This document shows, one piece after another, positions 1-11,600 of a DNA stretch of 64,000 bases; the stretch's first letter is position 1; each line of letters begins with the position of its first letter. Source of the DNA: Symsagittifera roscoffensis. Lineage: Eukaryota; Xenacoelomorpha; Acoela; Convolutidae. Below the pieces are notes generated by a model. The model was given only the letters and a program-made list of their open reading frames with translations. It made no database searches and was not told the origin of the DNA. The position numbers and the translations under genes are program-made. The stretch covers positions 43,643,159 through 43,707,158 of the forward strand of contig NC_087064.1 in the NCBI RefSeq assembly GCF_963678635.1, given 5' to 3'.

Positions 1-1440
1 CAGCTAGAGCATGATTTAGACGATTCTTTTTACTCACAAGCAACAGATTCATAACACCACTAACTCCTTAGCTATTCATTAACTATCCCATTTCGCCTCA
101 ACCTCCGAATCCTCCATTGCATCTGTCCAGATTGCACTCACACGCGCAAAAAGAACTTTTATGAAACGTAAACACCCAATTACTACACCAAAATTCCTCA
201 TTAACCGCCCATCATCATCTCGACTCCTCTATCATTACCAGCATCATACTAATACACCAGCATTTTAGTAGAAAATCTTGCCTTCTTCGCATTACACACC
301 TATTACTTTGGAGAAAACTCAGCTTAACGAGCGGAACATGTTAGTGAAAATTCCCTACTCCCAATCTTTTCATGGTTGTTATATTGTAACTTCACTAACC
401 CACTAAGAGTACCCCTCAGAAAAAATACAGAGGACGATGATCTTTACGACTCACTATTTCACCAATTATTGAACCCACTTCACCTATATCAATTCACCAC
501 ATGACAAGGACCCTAATACCAACGCACAACTAACCCAGAAGCTTTTTTTATCAAATCAGATAATATTTTTCACCTCGATAAAAATCATAAAAAATCGAAC
601 ACATCATTGACCTCGCACTAACAAACACAAAAACTTACGAACCTTTTTTCAGTACATCTGATCACTTTGCACTCATGTTTAAATTTTTAACACCGAAGGA
701 ATGAGTAAATAGCTGATTACATGAAGTTATGTTGAAAACTAAAATAACACGCACTTACACTTATTATAATTTCACCCGATAACACTATCTTTACAGTTCG
801 CCAACTCGCAACCCCCATCATTTCCTCAGGTTCCTTAACACTATAAATACATTTCCCTACTTCCTAAAAATCCACTAACACACACGGCATTCTCCATAAC
901 TACGACACTGCAAGACAGATGTGCATCTTTTGCCCATCATTACCCCGCATGAGTGAATACATATAACCCATCGAAATTGCTCTATTGGAAATTACGCATA
1001 ATTGTAATTTTGAGCATAAACTTTACCACCTCATACAAAATTCCAACCACGAATTTTTAGCTGTCACCGAAAAAGTCGTTTTCATCCAAAACCTTGATGT
1101 TCTGTGCCCAATGATGCGCACTACAAACGTAATCCGCATGCTTGTAAAGCTTTTATTAATCTCTGCAAAAGTTTTAACTAATTTTCCCCATGGATTTTTT
1201 CGACCCAGAAACTTCGTAAGCATGAATTTACATTATCATTAAAAAAAATTTTAAAAAAAACACTCACAATTTTTACACAAGTGTTTCAATTTTTCTTTTT
1301 AGATTTGACCATTCGTTCATCTAAGAGAACAAAACAGAAAAAAAAATAAGAATTAAAACTCGAACTCTATTCAAACTTTCAAACTTTTATTCTAACTATG
1401 TGTCATAAACTATTTCAGTGAAGTAAAATCAATAAAAAAG
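1..1440 (+). repeat. Copy A of a diverged ~1.5 kb direct repeat
   Basis: This stretch aligns along its length with 3913-5490: both begin CAGCTAG and end near TGTCATAA..CTAT..CAGTGAA. Identity looks roughly 75-80 percent with many indels. The + strand is rich in A and C, as in degraded retroelement coding sequence. Similarity reaches base 1, so the true left edge may lie outside the window. The two copies also share a reading frame near their 3' ends, so a decayed coding family fits better than an LTR pair. Confidence 0.75.
961..1242 (+). pseudogene. Decayed ORF fragment, copy A paralogue
   Basis: An open frame of about 85 codons with no good start. Its product matches the frame at 5046-5277 in copy B: both contain IQNSN followed by E, then AVT(E/K), a run ending in VKLL or AKLL, and HGFF. 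Conservation of the peptide despite DNA divergence suggests it once was coding. I do not recognise the family and see no catalytic motif. Stops upstream separate it from any longer frame. It may be part of a retroelement polyprotein, given the base bias, but that is inference. Confidence 0.4.
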
Positions 1441-3380
1441 CACAACATGAATACCACCAAGGTCAAATCCAACTAGACAATAAATTTCCTTATCATGGCT
1501 CACGTGGACCTTTAACCTATGACATACATTATAGAAACAGGATACCTCAATTGGAATAAATTACCAATCAAATTGAAAAGCAGATACAAAAAATTCAGGA
1601 TACCAAGATAAATTGTTTTCCGACAGCAGGATCAACCTAGTAAATGTTCAATTAACACGAGATTTAAAAGATGACAATATACTAATTTAAAAAGTCCGCT
1701 TATCTTGTAAGAAGAATGAAGGACATTGCAATCCCACTACACGAATTTAGGCAACCAAATTTTGGCTCCCTGAGGACACATGTACCACACTTCAAGTAGC
1801 TAAAAATCACGCAAGAATGATAAATTTTTTTTTATAGAATCCATACATTTTGAAAAAACGAATCCTGGCCGAACAAGATCAAACCCAAATCAATTTCAAA
1901 AAGTACATGGTTAGGAAAAAATTAACACGTTCTCGAATTTACCCTGAAATCGAAGTAGCATGCAAATACCCAAACCCACTTTTTTGAACCCCATTTTCAG
2001 AAATCAATGTCGAATACAAAAAATTTTCGATTTAAAAACAGTCAAATTAATCCTTGATTTAGCCGATACAAATCAAATTATAACAGATGGAAAATCATAC
2101 ATCCCGGTAACATTTTACAAAACAATGGAATATTGGAGGGAAAATTTCTTCCAGAAAACCAAGAAACTATTACACTACAAGAATTATCACTAATAAATAA
2201 AGCAATTTTGGCGCAATTCACTCTGAAATTCACCTCGATATGAAAATAAATTACACAATTAGCAGATTTTTTCAAGAAATGTCACTTTCAGAACTCGAAA
2301 CACTACACCATTTATAAGAACTAGAACGAACACAAGTTTTATAAAGTCTCGATTTTGCAGTTCTCAAAGTTCATTATGCAGTATACCTCTTATCAGGGAA
2401 CGGCTCTAACTTCATTGATTATGAAGGAAAAGGACATTTTCTTTGGTAGTATACTTGCACTAAATTGTTCTCACAACTCTATGTATTTGAAGACAAGAGA
2501 TGCTACCAACGCATACCTATTTTTAATATTTAAAAAAGTACATTTTGCTGACAATTTATCAACCCGCACATACCTTTGGGATACAGCTATCCCACGTGGA
2601 AAACAGTCATACTAAAGGACAGTTTAACGCAAACGAAGATAAACATTATACCCTACTTTAACACCACCTTTGAAAAAATTCTCGCCTGAAAACATACGTG
2701 CAATCACTCGCAACCCAAATTTAGATCTACAACCTATAGGCATATAGTCTAAATCACATAAACAACATCACGTTCAAACATCACGTTCGAGCAATTTTTA
2801 GAACCTCTCACTAAAACGGATTCAATCCAAAGACAATCAATGGATCAGAATCTCCGCAAACTACCTGAGACTGCAAGTTTTTCAGACATCTATCGGAAAG
2901 TCTATAGTGGATATATTAAGGACAAAAAAGATTATGTTTACCTAGTTGGAGAAAAATATCGCCCACAAAATTATTCACAAATTAATATTTTTAGTTTTTT
3001 AAATATCACAAATGAACTCCTAGCGTTCCTAGGATAGCCATATTGTTTCTTTAAAAGATTGACTATATATTACATAGTTTTTAACTTTAAAAGATTTTCC
3101 TACTCACCTTCTAAAAGGAACTTATAAAACAAGCGCAGAACACGCATAAGTCAATAGACAAACAAGCGTAGCACAAAAACTACTCGCAAATTTTTTTGGA
3201 ATTTTTTCACCCCTAGTAACAAAATTCCTCTTGACGCACAAATTAGCGGAAACAATAGTAAAAATTATCTGCAAAACCAAATGCATACAATACTAAAAAA
3301 GATAATACAAAAACTACACCTACAGCATTATTGCACTACACAGTTAACAAAACAATCAACCTCTTTCGATCGCCGAAAGA
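1441..3380 (+). other. Eroded coding-like spacer between the two repeat copies
   Basis: This holds short open frames on the + strand, the clearest at 1960-2193 and 2840-3037, with further coding-like text in shifted frames at about 2370-2700. The 1960 frame is lysine/phenylalanine-rich; the 2840 frame contains DIYRKVYSGYIKDKK. None is recognised. The frames do not join without frameshifts and no splice structure is convincing. The likeliest reading is an old retroelement interior, possibly an envelope-like or accessory region, but nothing here proves it. Confidence 0.3.
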
Positions 3381-3912
3381 ATGTTACATAATAGTAATAT
3401 ACAACGTTGCCCTATATTTTATAAGGCACTTCAACAAACCACCATCGACGATACATACGAACAAGTTGTAGAACAACCGCACACATCAGATTTTAATTCA
3501 CAAAACAATCATGTTTTTAGCCCACGATCAGCCGCCAAGTTCGATCCCTCAACTGTTCTTTTTCCTCTTCATCTAATCTCCATTGCCACGATTGTGCCAT
3601 TACTATTTCAAACCTCACCTCTTACGACCTACCCAGTTGTTCTTCTAACTCACCATGCATAGACTCTGAAGATTCAAAGCAAACTATTTCTTATACTATT
3701 TCTAATTTTAAAAACTCAGAGGTCGAAACACCTGATGAATTTTTAGACTCCGAGCCCAGTCCCACTAAATTTTTTCAACCATTTTTCCAATCTATAACTC
3801 GCCCTACCCCTGTTGAAAACTATACCTCCGCCTCCTCACACAATGACGCTAGCTTTATCCTTTGCCGATTTTCAAATAATGCACCCGATGTCCCAACTCT
3901 CATCACAGATGA
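3381..3912 (+). pseudogene. Unrecognised coding-like stretch before copy B
   Basis: The frame at 3381-3662 (about 93 codons) is followed by another open, Pro/Ser/Thr/acid-rich frame up to about 3905, ending ..DVPTLITDDQLA just where similarity to copy A begins. Low-complexity acidic and proline-rich text of this kind is common in Gag-like or linker regions. No zinc knuckle, protease or polymerase motif is visible. It probably continues the reading of copy B upstream, and the matching part of copy A would lie before base 1. Confidence 0.3.
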
Positions 3913-5490
3913 CCAGCTAGCATGATTTAGATGATTTCATTACTCACCATTAACAGATTGATAACACCACTAACTCATTAACTATTCATCAACTAACCCA
4001 CTCCGCCTCAACCTCCGAATTCTCCGTTCCATCTGTCCACATTGCCCCCACACGAGCAAAAAGAATTTTTATGCAACTTAAAGACCCAATTACTACACTA
4101 AAATTCCTCATTAATTGCCCATCATTATTTCGACTCCTCTATAATTACCCACGTCTTACTAATACAACCGCATTTTAGTGGAAAACCTTCTCTTCTTCCC
4201 CCATACACCTATTTCAAGGGAGAAAACTCAGCCCAACGAGCCAAATGAGGTAATGAACGTTCCCTATTTCCAACTTTTTCATGAATATCAAATTATAACT
4301 TCACTAACCATCTAAAAGTACCCCTCAGAAAAAATGCAGACGACGATGAACTCTGCGACTCAATTATTAACCAATTAACTAACGCACTCCACCTAATTCA
4401 GGTCTCAAATATAGGTTTAAATCAAACACTTAACCGGTTCTTTGCACAAAACGCTAAATGATGGTCTATTATTCAACAGAATCATGCTGTCGTCCAATAT
4501 GTGGAAGACTCACCAAATGACACTGGCCCTAATTTAAATTCAAAACTAACTGAAAAACTTTTCTTCAATACCTAATACAGTTTTCACCTTGATAGCACCA
4601 AAAAAATCATACCATAGACCACGCAAAAAGAATACAAAAGTTTCCGAACCATTTTTCCGTAATTTTGATCACTTTGCGCTAACCTTTAACTTTTTGTAAC
4701 ACCGAAAGAACGAGATCTTCCCATCTTAACTGTTCTCATGAATTTATATTGGAAACTAAATTGTAACACACTTACATTTACTAAGTTTTCATCGAACGAT
4801 ACTATCTTTCACAGTTCACAATCCCGTAACCCCCACTACCTCTTCATGTTTTTTAACTCTAAATATACATCACCTTACACTCTAAATTTCACATATTGCA
4901 TAAAAGCAACCAAGCTTCACGACATCTTCCGTAACCACGACCCCGTAAGACGAATGTCCATCTTTCGCCCCCTCACTAACAACTTCCCGCTTGAAGACTC
5001 CCGCCCCATCATTATCCAAGCATGAGTTCATCCAACCGTTGAAACCGCCCTCTTAGAAAATATTCATAATTTGAATCGTCCAATTTTATACAATTTCATC
5101 CAAAACTCTAACTATGAAATTACCGCAGTCACCAAAGAAGTCAATATCATCCGCGCCCTTGAGCTTCATTTGCCAATCTTACGCACTGAAACCGTAGTTC
5201 GCGTGCTTGCTAAGCTTTTATCAACCTCCGACTCTATCAAAACTACTTTCGGCCATGGTTTTTTTCCCAACCGATAGCCTTCGTAATTTTGAATACAAGT
5301 TATCACTAATACAACTAAATAAAACACTCGCCATTTTTACATGTTTGCTTCGCCTTTTTTAGATTGCACCAGTCATTCCTCTAAAAAAGAACAAAATAAA
5401 AACAAAAAGAAAAATCAAATTCTATTTAACTTTCAATTTAATAATTTAGTTATGTGTCATAAGCTATATCAGTGAAATAAGTTTAATAAC
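3913..5490 (+). repeat. Copy B of the diverged ~1.5 kb direct repeat
   Basis: Partner of 1-1440. It is slightly longer, with extra sequence at about 4400-4500 that copy A lacks. It retains longer open frames than copy A. Confidence 0.75.
4738..5277 (+). pseudogene. Decayed ORF pair, copy B paralogue
   Basis: Two frames, 4738-5025 (about 95 codons) and about 5046-5277, separated by one in-frame stop at 5023-5025, read like one former protein. The second has a basic, leucine-rich stretch (RALELHLPILRTETVVRVL) that looks helical. The matching peptide in copy A (961-1242) keeps the same residue order. Family unknown. No catalytic motif, signal peptide or membrane segment is evident. Confidence 0.4.
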
Positions 5491-6659
5491 ATGGCGAGAA
5501 ATTAATAACAATGTTGTAAATTCACAGTACAAAGTGGTAAAATTGATAATGAAAAATAAATTATTGTTACTAACCTTATGTGTGATTCTATTAATAAAAT
5601 TAGTTTTTCTAAACTCGCTTGCCCACATCTCCTGCACTCTTTTCGCCCAATTCGAGTAACTCGCCACCGTAGAGTTCTTTAAAATCTGAATTTCATGCCC
5701 AACAAATTAACTGATAAGAGCTCTAACTTGCTTTCACGTATTCCAAACTTTCCTTTAACGCGGTTGAATGGAATTAAAAATTAGCTAAAAGTAACCAATG
5801 TAGCATACTTATGCCACAAAACGAACCGCATGTATGAGAAAGTCTCATGGTACCCAAACTAGATTAAACACCGACAAAAACTGGATAAATTATTCCTTTA
5901 GAACCCCTTTAAAGTTTCATTAAAACCACTTGAAACATAAAATTACTAAAAAAAAACCGCACAAATCACAACAACCTGTTTTTGAAAAAAGGACATGACC
6001 AAAGAACAGGAAGAGAAAAACGCCTGATAAAAAAAAGGGTTGAACACGAAAAAATACTTTGCTCAAACAGACGGTAAATTTACGCTCCCACCTGGCCCAA
6101 CCCACCAGTAAAAGACGTCCTGAGCATGCTCTATAGCCGGCTTCACCACGCGCGCTACACCACGCTTAAGACATGGACTAATTTTTTGACGAGAGTAGCT
6201 CTAGGGTGAGCGACTCTTTAAAATATCCGAAACTAATAAAACGCTTTTGCAAAATCGATTAACAACAATCACAACTTAAACTGATCTCACTAACAAGGTG
6301 CAGATATAAATCTATAATGTAAAATAATGTAAAAAGATTTTTAGAGCAAAATGAACGAGCAGTAAAGGGAGATTAAAGTCATTGACATTCCGACTCTGGA
6401 ATGGCAAATCTATTTGTTTGTTGCCGTAGTCACAACCCTCACAGGATTTACAGTATGGAACCAACATGGTAGAAAAAGTAACCATTGAACAAGAACCTTT
6501 AGTGTTTTGTCCTTGCAATTAGTGGTTGCTTATTCTTAAACTCAGAGCTTCTTTCATAATGTAACAGTTATTTGTCAAAATTGTCAATTAAAACAACACT
6601 GCTCTGATGTTCTATGTAATAATTAAAATGTTTTATTTTTTAAGTTTGAGAGTTTTTGG
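5491..6659. other. No supported gene
   Basis: AT-rich sequence without a convincing ORF. A short GC-rich patch at 6090-6175 reads on the minus strand a little like a tRNA-derived SINE head (GGTGTAG followed by GCGCGCGTGG), but no B box is clear. Confidence 0.5.
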
Positions 6660-6966
6660 GATATTCATCACCCCGCACGCCATATAAAGTACAAAGTGAT
6701 AGCGTTCCCTCCTAGTAACAGATCAATAACGGCAAAAAAGCTTCCTTCAACCAATTTGAAACAATTTTTAAGGCGGAATAAATCTCCGCTTACGCGTTAA
6801 TAGCGCTAAATATATCGCGCATTAATTATCCCAAATTGGCTAAAAAGCCAACTCTTAAATCCCCGTACTTCTACGAAAAATGATCAATTTTTGATGATCT
6901 TTGCAAATTTCAGCTCAGGACAACAATACCTCTTGAATGATATAAAAAAGTTCTACAATGTGCCCA
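6660..6966 (-). mobile_element. Family P repeat, truncated
   Basis: Minus-orientation copy. It keeps the middle of the element: the CACGCCATATAAAGTAC block, the CCGCTTACGCGTTAATAGCGC core and the CTCAGGACAACAATA block. The 5' hairpin and the 3' terminal hairpin are missing. It sits just upstream of the first visible SDR exon, in the preceding intron. Confidence 0.75.
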
Positions 6967-7153
6967 AACGAAAACTATCAAGGCAATAATTTTTGATTCT
7001 TGAAATGAATAGATTGCTAATTTTTGGACGAATGAGTGTTTCCCACGAATGAAACCGTTGGCACTTTTGAGTTCATGAAAAAGTCAACAAAAGAACCCAA
7101 TGTTTATTTCATGATGATTTCATCCGAAAAAGTAGTGTTTATGCTTTTTATAG

Positions 7154-7366
7154 GCGGCTCTCGTGGCCTTGGTCAGCAGCTCATAATTCGCATGGCCAAA
7201 CTGCGTCTCTCCAGGGTCATCATCCTGGGAGTATCCAGGGACGCCACTCTCAGCTTCATCCGAGATCTGTCCACCTCCGAACACTCTCACACCACTGCCG
7301 TGTTCTACAAGTGCGACGTGTCTAAGCTACCCGAATTGCAGAGTGTCATGCAGAAGGTCTTCAGAG
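7154..7366 (+). CDS. SDR16C-type short-chain dehydrogenase, exon block 1 (cofactor site)
   Basis: First visible exon of an NAD(P)-dependent short-chain dehydrogenase resembling DHRS3, RDH10 and HSD17B11, ER or lipid-droplet membrane enzymes acting on retinoids or steroids. It opens in the glycine-rich cofactor loop (GGSRGLGQ, consensus TGxxxGxG) and runs through the Rossmann beta-2/alpha-2 region to CDVSKLPELQ, the usual D-V site touching the adenine ring. The acceptor is TTTATAG at 7148-7153; the exon enters with two bases completing a Gly codon, so a phase-1 exon lies upstream. It ends phase 1 at AGAG before GCGAGT. The N-terminal hydrophobic anchor typical of the family is not in this exon and was not found upstream. 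GC content is clearly above the flanks. Subfamily assignment is inference. Confidence 0.88.
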
Positions 7367-7581
7367 GCGAGTGATTAGTGTCAAATTATTGATCGAGTAA
7401 TTAACCAATCCCGCCATTTTCTTATACAGTCTGAAAATAATGGATGCCATGGCCTCATAATGAAAAAGATTTTTTTATTATAACTGTGCTCCTTTTTACG
7501 GTCAATTTATCCGTTTCAGAAAACATAGACATCCGATCAAGCACTGGCCTCAAATTTTTGAATTTGGATTTTCTGTTTCAG
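7367..7581 (+). other. GC-AG intron
   Basis: The donor reads AGAG|GCGAGT and the acceptor TTTCTGTTTCAG. Using the GC donor joins the exons in frame, with G plus AT forming Asp. The nearest GT (7371) would put a stop at the start of the next exon. GC-AG introns are a known minor class. Confidence 0.75.
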
Positions 7582-7629
7582 ATAATCCTCCTATTGACAT
7601 TCTTATCAACAACGCCGGCTATGTCATCA
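7582..7629 (+). CDS. SDR16C-type dehydrogenase, exon block 2 (NNAG motif)
   Basis: A 48-base exon encoding NPPIDILINNAGYVI, which contains the hallmark NNAG of SDR beta-4. It is flanked by a strong acceptor (TTTCTGTTTCAG) and the donor GTGAGT at 7630. Both ends are phase 1. Only 16 residues long, it is placed by its motif and by exact phase agreement with neighbours. Confidence 0.88.
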
Positions 7630-8639
7630 GTGAGTGACCACATTCTCATACTTCACTTTTTTTTGGCATTGCCACGCCAGAGTGGCTTGCAATGGCTTGA
7701 ATGAAGGAAGCCAGTTAAATGTCTGGCGCAAAATTCACCTATATCGAAATTTTAACTCAGAGCACAACTTTTGGATGACAGATGGATATTCAGATTTAAT
7801 CATATTTCGAGGACAGTTTTTTCTGCATTTTTTCAGCCCTTTAAACCCGAAAACAATGGCAGAAACAGAAAGTATAAGCTATGGGTATCAGTGGCTGATT
7901 GAGGATTTCTGAGCTCTTCCCAAACGCCAAAAAAATAGATTAGGCAAAAGTCACATAACCGCAATTAAATTTTTGATAAGTTAGGCCAATACCTATTTTC
8001 AACCACTTTTGAAATTATTTTTGGCAGTTTAGCCATGCGGATTATGAGCTGCTGACTCAGACCAGGAGAGCCGCCTAAACAGAGCGAAACACTAAGAAAG
8101 GATCTTTTATTTGCTGCACAATAGAACTCTCAAAATGAGCGAATTCAAGAGTTCATGAATGCACAATGCTAAATCCGTTTTCAGAAACATAATCCTTGGA
8201 CAGCGAATTGAGTTGCTGATACTTAAGCGTTCAAATGGTCCCTTTTAAAATGAAGGTATTGAACTACTCTACTCCCCTTCCCCTCAATACGAGCCTGTTT
8301 TTCTTAGCTAAAAGTAATTTAAACCGTTTTTGGTTCACATAAACTCTTGCTGCTTTTGAGCCTTGAGCTAACTGTTTTAATTGAAAAAGGAGGTTCAACA
8401 ATCCGTCAATGTTGCTTCGAAAACACATAAACACCTCAAGATTTTTTAGTTTATAACGAAACAAAGGAACGATTGTATAGATATCAAAAAGTGTTAAGTT
8501 CAGCTAAAAAGTGTTGTTTGCAACGCGAGTCATCAAAAAACATTGGTTAGTGTAACATTTGTAGTTATAATTGTATTGCCATCTTACACTCTCAATAACA
8601 ATGAGTTACGAAGAAGAACACCAGCAATGGACTTCAAAT
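7630..8639. other. Intronic, no recognised feature
   Basis: AT-rich sequence with short chance frames only. No repeat family seen elsewhere in the window was recognised. Confidence 0.5.
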
Positions 8640-11600
8640 GATGGCTTTGAAAACTATTAAAATATCCAGATTTTTAATTTTGATTGTTAAACCATCCCCT
8701 GACTTTTATATTTTCCTCTCAGAAAGCAAAAATTTTGGATCTGATATTTGGATTTGCAATTGGCTAAGATGTCAAGCTGTTGTCTATAGGCTATCTAGTC
8801 AACTCAGATTAGATAACAAGCATTTCTTGTCAGAAACAATGAATTTGTTGGTGGATACGATAGGCTGTTCGATGTAATAAAGTGACTTCACTTGATTTCG
8901 AAAAAAATGGCATTTTTGTGACACCCAGGATATTCCGATTGTCCTCAAATAATTTTTCAACAATTCAAAACAAACACAGAACTTTTTATTAATATGGTTT
9001 TTTTCCCACGTTCTATGTTGCTGAATTGTCTTACGTGTTGAAATATTTACGTTCTGAATTATTTTAAACCGGTTTATATATCACTACAAAAAACAGTTTT
9101 TCCAATGACTTCTGTAAGCTTTTTTTTAACGATTTACTTTTAATTGGGTCAAATATCCGCGCGAATTATCACAATAATGCGCGCTAGTTATCCCAATTCA
9201 AAATATAGTCAACATAAAATAGGTATAAAGTTAGGCCTAACTTTAACCTTAAGAAAAAGTTAATTAATTTGAGCTTTTTAAAGTAATTCATTTCGTAAAA
9301 TGATTCATTTCTCAAAGCAAAAAGTGTTCTCGATTCATTTCTCATCTAGTTACAAATTAAACAACTTCAAGTTTCATGTTTCCGCTCGAAAAAAAAACGT
9401 TTTTAGAGTTTTTGGAAAAGTTTTTACAATTTTATCGTTTTGATTGTTAAACCATCCCCTGACACCTAAGCACAAAAAGAATCATTTACCATTAAGTAGC
9501 AAATTAAATTTTTTTGTTTTCCGCTCAGAAAGAAAAATATTTTTCTATCTGATATTTAGATTTGCAATTGGCTAAGATGTGGAGCTATTGTCTATTGACT
9601 ATATAGGGCTATTCAGATTACATATCAAATATTTCTCTTCAGACACAAAAAAATTTGTTAGGTACGATACGTTGTTCGATGTTATTAAGTGGATTCAAAT
9701 TGGTTTAAAAAAGAGGCTTTTTGTGACTCCCTGCGTTTTCCGACTGTCGTTTAATGTCGATCAAAAAAATTTTATTAACAAAAATATTCAAAAATTTAAA
9801 AAGAAAACAAGAAACTTCAATTTAGTTTTTTTTTCACCACGTCATATGTTGCAGAAATATTTTACTTAGTTTTGAAATAAGTACCTGCTGAAATATTTTA
9901 AACTCGTTTATTTATCACTACAAACAAAATGCTTTCCCAATTCTTTTTGTAAGGTTATTTTACGACTTATTTTTAATTGGGTTAAATATCTCGCGAACTC
10001 TCCCAATATGCGCGCTAGTTATCCCAATTCAAACCATAGTCAACAATATTAAGTATAATTTTAGTCCTAAAATTCAACCTTTTAGGAAAGTTAATGAAAG
10101 AGAGCTTTGTGAAAGTGTTTTTTTACTCGAAATGATTCATTTCACAAAGCTCAAAATGATTCATTTCTCATCTAGTAACAATCCAATGAACTTAAACTTT
10201 TATGTTTTCCGCTCAAAAAAGAGAGTTTTTTTTTAATCTGACTTCTAGATTGGCAGTTGTCTAAGATGCAGCGCTGTTGTCTGTTGGCTATCTAGTCTAT
10301 TCAGAGTATATATCAAGCATTTCTCGTCAGAAACAAAGAAATGGTTGGATACGGGAAGCTGTTCAAAATAAAAAAGTGGAATTGTTTCAGTTTGAAAAAA
10401 CAAAACAATTTTTTGTGACTAACGGTCCTCTAATGTCAATCAAAAGCTTTTTGATTAACATAATTTTTCAAAAACTACAAAAGTGAAATAGTTTTCATAG
10501 ATTTTGCAAACTCCCATCACGCATTTACGTAAAACAGAATTGAGAGTTGTTATATGTGAGGTGCGTCTAGTAACGTATTTTGAAAGCCAAAAAAGTCGCT
10601 TCATTCAATATGAATGACTTCTGAGCCTGATTAATCCGTTTGGTCCATTATCGTTTTTGTTAAATCATCCCTGACACCTAAGCATAGAAGGATTCTTTTC
10701 TCATCTAGTAACAACTCAGACTTTTATGCTTTCCGCTCAGAAACAAAGTTTTGTGGATCGGATAATTGGATTTGCAATTGGTTAGATGTGAAGCTGTTGT
10801 CAATTGGCTATCTAGTCTGCTCAGATTAAATATCAAGCCTTTCTCATCAGAAACACAGAGAGAAAGAATTTGTTGAATACTATAAGCTGTTCGATGTCAA
10901 AAATAATTTCACTTGAAGTCGAAAAAAAAAGATTTTTTGTGACTCCCTGGATATTCCGACTGTCCTCTAGTAACATTCAAAACTTTTCTGATTAAAAAAA
11001 TTTTTCAAAAAGTTTTTAAAAAAAAAAAAAAATTTTTTGGTTTGCTTTTTCTTTTTTTTCCCACGTCCTTTGTTGCTGAATTGTCTTACGCGCTGAATTA
11101 TTTTAAACCGGTTTATATATCGCTACAAAAAAAGCTTTTGCAACTACTTCTGTAAGGTTTTTTCAACGATTTGCTTTTATTCGGGTCAAATATCCGCGCG
11201 AATTATCACCATAATGCGCGCTAGTTATAGGTATAAAGTTAGTCCTAACTTTAACCTTAAAAACAAATTAATTAATTTGAGCTTTTTAAAGTAATTCATT
11301 TCTGACAATGATTCAGTTCTCGAAGCACAAAATGATTCATTTCTCATCTAGTTACAAGATAAACAACTTAAATTTTCATAATTCCGTTCGGAAACAAAGG
11401 TTCTTAGAGTTTTTGGAAAAGTTTTTTCGAATTTTATCGTTTTGATTGTTAAACCATCCCCTGACACCTAAACACAAAAAATCATTTACTATTTAGTAGC
11501 ATATTGATTTTTTTTGTTTTCCGCTCAGAAAGAAAAATATTTTTCTTTCTGATGTTTAGATTTGCAATTGTCTAAGATGTGGAGCTTTTGTCTATTGACT

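Noticed and set aside
1-5490. Long terminal repeats of one LTR retrotransposon
   Set aside because: The two copies share an encoded peptide and show no TG...CA ends, primer-binding site or polypurine tract. Duplicated coding sequence fits better.
7036-7153. Upstream extension of the first SDR block as continuous coding sequence
   Set aside because: The frame is open for about 39 codons before the glycine loop, but the text does not resemble an SDR N-terminus, and a good acceptor (TTTATAG) lies exactly at the loop.
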